Source of the DNA: Dyadobacter flavalbus
Lineage (GTDB): Bacteria; Bacteroidota; Bacteroidia; Cytophagales; Spirosomataceae
Assembly (NCBI RefSeq): GCF_006149045.1
Contig: NZ_VBSN01000049.1
Location: 1 to 64,000 of the forward strand
DNA length: 64,000 nt
Direction: 5' to 3'
Positions 60,004 through 64,000 of the stretch are shown in pieces; positions within the stretch are counted from its first letter, which is position 1; each line of letters opens with the position of its first letter. The notes beneath the pieces were generated by a model. The model did not search any database, was not told the DNA's origin, and was given only the letters and a program-made list of their open reading frames with translations. The position numbers and the translations under genes were made by a program.

Positions 60004-62508
60004 ATGAAAACACTTTTTTACCGTTATTTTTTACTTGTAACTGTATTGACCGGAATGGCAACTTCTAAAAATATCTGGGCGCAGGTTCCGTCGGGCGCTT
60101 CATCTTCAGAAATTCTTCAGGGCATTCAAAAGCTGAAAGTACTCGGAAATATCCTGTACTTCGGAGCGCATCCCGATGATGAAAACCCGACTTTCATCGC
60201 CTACATGGCCAATGAAAAACACTATAATACTGCCTACTTTTCACTGACACGCGGCGACGGAGGACAAAATGCAATCGGTACCGAAATCAGGGAAAACCTG
60301 GGCATACTTCGAACGCAGGAGCTTTTGCAGGCAAGAAGGATTGACGGCGGGCATCAGTTTTTTTCCAGAGCCATAGACTTCGGATTTTCCAAGAGTGCAG
60401 AAGAGGTTTTCACGATCTGGGACAAGGAAAAGCTGCTTTCCGACGCGGTCTGGATCATTCGTAAATTCAGGCCGGATGTGATTGTAACCCGGTTTCCGCC
60501 GGATGAAAGAGCAGGCCACGGGCAGCATATTGCTTCGGCAATGCTGGCCGAGGAAGCTTTTGAAGCAGCAGCAGACCCGGATCGTTTTCCCGAACAGCTG
60601 AAATACGTAAAGCCCTGGAAAACAACCCGACTGGTATGGAATGCAGGCATGTGGTGGAACCAGCGGCGCGATGAAGTGGATGAAAAAGACGCCAGGGAAT
60701 GCCTCCGGATTGACCTCGGCACTTTCAATCCGCTGCTTGGAAAATCATACGGAGAAATTGCAGCAGAAAGCAGAAGTGTTCACAAGACACAGGGCTTCGG
60801 AACGGTTGGCTTCCGCGGCAGCCTGACCGAATATTTCAAGCATGTGAAAGGTGAAAAAGCAACGGACGATTTGTTCAGCCACATCGACACAAGCTGGGGC
60901 AGAGTCAGGAACTCAGGAAAGATAAACGCGCTGGTTACCAAAGCAATCCGTTCTTACAACTGTATCAATCCTTCGGCATCGGTTCCTGCATTGCTGGAAA
61001 TCAAGTCCGAACTTGAAAAATTGCCGGACGGCTACTGGAAAGCGGAAAAGCTGAAAGATCTGAATAAAGTAATTCAGGAAGCACTGGGATTGTTTTTGTC
61101 GGTAAAATCAGACGATTACACCTACACGCCGGGTGAAAAGATCCGCATTACAGTTGAAGCAACAAACCGTTCTCCGGTTCCTGTTATTATCAAAAAAGTG
61201 CATTTTCCGTTTGAAGGCAAGGATACTTTAACCAGTATTAAAATCGTAAATAACGAAAAAACCGAACTTTCGGGCACCGCTGTAATTCCGCTGGATACAA
61301 AATATTCGCAGCCCTACTGGCTGGAAAAAGAAAGCGGCCCCGGCCTTTTTGACGTCAGGAACCAGCAGGAAATCGGGATGGCGGAAAACAGACCGGTGGC
61401 AGAAGTCGGCTTTGAACTCGAAATCAATACGCATCAAATAAGGTATGCCGTTCCGGTTGTATTCCAGAAGACAGACCCGATTCTTGGAGAAATTTATCAG
61501 CCGGTTTCTGTAACTCCGCCGGTCTTTGTTGCGCTGGACAACAAAGTTTATGTATTCAATGAAAATAAAAGTAAAAAGGTAAAAGTGAACGTAAAGTCCG
61601 GCGCCGAGAATCTGACGGGCACATTACAACTGAAACTGCCGGACGGGTGGCACGCTGAACCCTTTTCCGTTCCGGTAAATCTGAAAGCGAAAGGAGACGA
61701 GCAAAATGCTGATTTTGAGCTGTTCCCGCCTGCTTATGCGGACGAAACTGAAATCAGTGCCGTTGTAAATGTGGCGGGCAGGGAATATAATCAAAGCCTC
61801 AATGTAATCAGTTACGCCCACATCCCGACGCAGATCAGTTTTCCGAAGGCAAAGGCAAAGGCGGTCAAGGTAGAAATCCATAAAAACGGCCAGCTGATCG
61901 GCTACATCAAAGGCGCCGGCGACATGGTCCCGGCAAGTCTGCAGCAGATCGGCTATGAAGTGATCCTTTTGGAAGACCATGATATTGCAGCCGAAAAACT
62001 GCAAAGGTATGATGCTGTCATTATAGGCGTAAAAGCGTATAACATGGTGGAAAGACTCAAAATCATTAACCCGATCTTGCTGAAATACGTTGAAAACGGC
62101 GGAAATCTGATCGTTCAGTACAATTCGGATCAGGGTTTGTTGATGAAGAATTTCGGCCCCTACCCTTTTACCGTTTCGAGCAAACGGGTTACCGTGGAAG
62201 GTTCGGAAGTGCGGTTCCTGAATAAAGAATCCAAGGCACTGAATTATCCCAACAAAATCACGCAGAAAGACTTTGAAGGCTGGGTTCAGGAACGCAGTCT
62301 GTACCAGCCCGAAAACTGGTCGGACCAGTACGAAACAGTCATTTCCTGCAACGATCCGGGCTGTGAAAAGCTGGACGGCGGCATACTCATCGCCAAGTAC
62401 GGCAAAGGCAACTACGTATACACGACCATGAGCTGGTTCCGCCAGTTGCCCGCCGGAGTGCCAGGCGCATACCGCGTATTTTCAAACCTGATTTCATTGG
62501 GAAGATAG
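60004..62508 (+). CDS. Secreted PIG-L/LmbE family deacetylase with C-terminal GATase-like domain
   Basis: An 834-residue exported protein. The start at 60004 gives the signal peptide MKTLFYRYFLLVTVLTGMAT (then SKNIWAQ); the in-frame ATG at 59980 adds eight residues. The PIG-L zinc site is AHPDDENP (His56, Asp58, Asp59) with GHGQHIASA near 165 as the third ligand, giving a GlcNAc-type N-deacetylase. A beta-sandwich NEW3-like region follows (about 360-600). The C-terminus (GYIKGAGDMVPASLQQIGYE, YDAVIIGVKAYNMVERL, YVENGGNLIVQYNSDQGLLM) resembles a class I glutamine-amidotransferase-like/ThuA domain. It precedes a sulfatase gene by 73 bp, suggesting joint glycan processing. Confidence 0.88.
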   Translation: MKTLFYRYFLLVTVLTGMATSKNIWAQVPSGASSSEILQGIQKLKVLGNILYFGAHPDDENPTFIAYMANEKHYNTAYFSLTRGDGGQNAIGTEIRENLGILRTQELLQARRIDGGHQFFSRAIDFGFSKSAEEVFTIWDKEKLLSDAVWIIRKFRPDVIVTRFPPDERAGHGQHIASAMLAEEAFEAAADPDRFPEQLKYVKPWKTTRLVWNAGMWWNQRRDEVDEKDARECLRIDLGTFNPLLGKSYGEIAAESRSVHKTQGFGTVGFRGSLTEYFKHVKGEKATDDLFSHIDTSWGRVRNSGKINALVTKAIRSYNCINPSASVPALLEIKSELEKLPDGYWKAEKLKDLNKVIQEALGLFLSVKSDDYTYTPGEKIRITVEATNRSPVPVIIKKVHFPFEGKDTLTSIKIVNNEKTELSGTAVIPLDTKYSQPYWLEKESGPGLFDVRNQQEIGMAENRPVAEVGFELEINTHQIRYAVPVVFQKTDPILGEIYQPVSVTPPVFVALDNKVYVFNENKSKKVKVNVKSGAENLTGTLQLKLPDGWHAEPFSVPVNLKAKGDEQNADFELFPPAYADETEISAVVNVAGREYNQSLNVISYAHIPTQISFPKAKAKAVKVEIHKNGQLIGYIKGAGDMVPASLQQIGYEVILLEDHDIAAEKLQRYDAVIIGVKAYNMVERLKIINPILLKYVENGGNLIVQYNSDQGLLMKNFGPYPFTVSSKRVTVEGSEVRFLNKESKALNYPNKITQKDFEGWVQERSLYQPENWSDQYETVISCNDPGCEKLDGGILIAKYGKGNYVYTTMSWFRQLPAGVPGAYRVFSNLISLGR

Positions 62509-62544
62509 CTGGCTTTTAGCGATTAGCGGTTAGCTGCTAGCGGT
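62509..62544. repeat. TTAGCGGTTAGC repeat, second occurrence
   Basis: CTTTTAGCGATTAGCGGTTA followed by GCTGCTAGCGGT is a diverged version of the 14-bp unit found behind the MOSC gene (3785-3821). Both instances begin at or directly behind a TAG stop codon. Confidence 0.75.
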
Positions 62545-62581
62545 CAGATCAAAAAATCCTTCAACCAAACCCGTTTTATCC

Positions 62582-64000
62582 ATGCATTCAAACAACGTCT
62601 TTGCCAGACACGCATTCCTTCTGATTTGCCTGTTTCCTTCATTATTACAAGCCCAAAGCGTCCAAAAAGACCGTCCGAATGTTATTTTTATTTATGCGGA
62701 TGATCTGGGTTACGGAGATTTGAGTGCATACGGCGCAACCAAAATCAGCACGCCCAACGTAGACCGGCTGGCGCGCGAAGGAATGCTTTTTACCAACGCA
62801 CATACGACGTCGGGAACCTGTACACCGTCCCGATATGCGTTGATGACTGGCCAGTATCCGTGGCGGAAACCGGGCACAAACATCCTTCCCGGCGACGCGG
62901 CATTAATCGTCCCGACAGAAAATGCGACTTTGCCTTCAGTTTTCCAAAAAGCAGGCTACAAAACAGGCGCAGTCGGCAAATGGCATCTGGGATTGGGTGA
63001 AAACGGCAAGAAGATCAACTGGAACCAGCCCATAGCAAAAGGCCCGGATGCTGTCGGGTTTGATTATTCTTTTATATTTCCGGCTACCGGCGACAGGGTT
63101 CCAACTGTATTTATTGAAAATCAGGAAGTTGTCGGCTTAGAAGCTTCCGATCCGATTGAAGTGAATTACCAGCAGAAAATAGGCACTGAACCCACCGGAA
63201 AGGAAAACCCCGAACTGCTGAAACTGCATGCTTCTCCGGATCACGGCCATAACAACACGATCGTGAACGGCATCGGAAGGATCGGATTTATGACCGGCGG
63301 GAAAAAAGCGCGCTGGACCGATGAAGAAATCGCGCATGTTTTTGCGGATCGTGCAGAAAATTTTATTGAACAACACAGCAAGCAGCCTTTTTTCCTGTAT
63401 TTCTCGCTTAATGACATTCACGTGCCGCGCATGCCGAGTACGCAGTTTAAAGGTAAAAGCGGCCTCGGATTACGCGGCGACGCCATTTTGCAGCTGGACT
63501 GGACTGTCGGCAGAATCCTGAAAAAACTGGAAGCACTGGGCATTGCCAAAAACACGCTGATCCTTTTTTCAAGTGACAACGGGCCTGTTCTGGACGACGG
63601 CTATGACGACGGCGCCGTAACGCAACTGAACGGACATAATCCGCGCGGGCCGCTACGGGGCGGAAAAAGCAGTGCTTTTGAAGCGGGCACAAGGGTTCCT
63701 TTTCTTGTAAGATGGCCGGGCGTTGTCAAGCTGGGTACCAGATCGGACGCGCTGGTTTGCCAGATGGATCTTATTGCGTCGTTTGCTTCCTTTTTCAATC
63801 AGAAACTGTCGCAGGAAGATGCGCCGGACAGCCAGGATTTGTTTGCCGCTTTTACCGGAAAGTCTGCCAATGGCCGTGAAATACTTGTGGAACAAGGCGG
63901 CGGTTTTTCGCTGGTAAAAGGTTCCTGGAAATACATTGAACCATCCGAAGGGCCGAAAGTCCAGAAACTCACCGGAACCGAAACGGGCAGAGATTCGCTG
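62582..64000 (+). CDS. Arylsulfatase (C-type formylglycine), partial at window end
   Basis: An exported sulfatase, 473 codons of which lie in the window; the frame runs off the end. The signal peptide is HAFLLICLFPSLLQAQS. The metal site opens with NVIFIYADDLGYGDLSAYG (Asp40, Asp41). The maturation motif C-T-P-S-R begins at Cys80 within TTSGTCTPSRYALMTG, so it needs conversion of Cys to formylglycine. Further landmarks are VGKWHLGLG, PFFLYFSLNDIHVPRMP, LILFSSDNGPVLDDG and LRGGKSSAFEAGTRVPF. It follows the PIG-L gene and likely desulfates glycans. Confidence 0.93.
   Translation, partial: MHSNNVFARHAFLLICLFPSLLQAQSVQKDRPNVIFIYADDLGYGDLSAYGATKISTPNVDRLAREGMLFTNAHTTSGTCTPSRYALMTGQYPWRKPGTNILPGDAALIVPTENATLPSVFQKAGYKTGAVGKWHLGLGENGKKINWNQPIAKGPDAVGFDYSFIFPATGDRVPTVFIENQEVVGLEASDPIEVNYQQKIGTEPTGKENPELLKLHASPDHGHNNTIVNGIGRIGFMTGGKKARWTDEEIAHVFADRAENFIEQHSKQPFFLYFSLNDIHVPRMPSTQFKGKSGLGLRGDAILQLDWTVGRILKKLEALGIAKNTLILFSSDNGPVLDDGYDDGAVTQLNGHNPRGPLRGGKSSAFEAGTRVPFLVRWPGVVKLGTRSDALVCQMDLIASFASFFNQKLSQEDAPDSQDLFAAFTGKSANGREILVEQGGGFSLVKGSWKYIEPSEGPKVQKLTGTETGRDSL

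Noticed and set aside
1..64000. CRISPR arrays, tRNA/rRNA genes, prophage or plasmid replication genes
   Set aside because: I looked through the spacers and found no regularly spaced repeats of CRISPR type, no cloverleaf-like sequences and no phage or replication genes.

Overview
The window reads as the chromosome of a Bacteroidota bacterium, most likely a Cytophagales member of the Spirosomataceae and Dyadobacter-like. This is inferred from gene content: a SusC/SusD pair under an ECF sigma/FecR switch, five TonB-dependent receptors, DUF4249, CRTAC1-type FG-GAP lipoproteins, PorT-type barrels, weak Shine-Dalgarno signals and TAnnTTTG-like promoter boxes. No rRNA, tRNA, CRISPR array or prophage was found. 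The window opens inside an IS3-family element and closes inside a sulfatase gene.

1-4.1 kb: the end of an IS3-family insertion abuts a 5'-truncated DUF5694 gene. A divergent pair follows (FAD/NAD(P)-binding protein and MOSC protein), then a cluster of palindromic intergenic repeats. 4.1-14.9 kb: one minus-strand nutrient-uptake locus in the order ECF sigma, FecR anti-sigma, STN-containing SusC, SusD, small lipoprotein, giant FG-GAP/ASPIC lipoprotein. 15-25.5 kb: housekeeping and stress genes (PNPOx-like protein, serine hydrolase, duplicated-domain lipoprotein, single-domain response regulator, AI-2E family permease, alpha/beta hydrolase, an AraC-SDR-Atu4866 unit, acyl carrier protein). 25.9-33 kb: a TonB receptor/DUF4249 pair, DUF418 and DUF486 membrane proteins, an OmpA/PorT-type barrel and a RibD-like reductase.

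33.3-42.3 kb: a probable iron-reduction and uptake locus. It holds a periplasmic ankyrin protein, a DUF2271 protein carrying a flavinylation-like motif, a PepSY/flavodoxin-reductase membrane protein, ApbE flavin transferase, a siderophore-type TonB receptor and an AraC regulator. Two similar Fur-like sites precede the two transcription units. 42.5-48.5 kb: DUF983, a Tat-signal SDR, and a thiamine operon (thiS, tenI-like, thiE, thiG, thiH) behind a clear TPP riboswitch.

49.5-56.9 kb: a phosphate-themed cluster (polyphosphate kinase, LpxH-like phosphoesterase, TonB receptor, beta-propeller phytase). The receptor is preceded by four TTAACA-like hexamers at an exact 11-bp period, resembling a PhoB/PhoP box. 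57.2-59.9 kb: a TauE/SafE exporter, an Rrf2 regulator with a cysteine cluster, an ACT-like small protein and a stand-alone IS1595-type zinc-ribbon protein. Three of these genes share a 17-bp near-palindromic upstream motif, suggesting a small Rrf2 regulon. 60-64 kb: a secreted PIG-L deacetylase and an arylsulfatase, likely for glycan breakdown.
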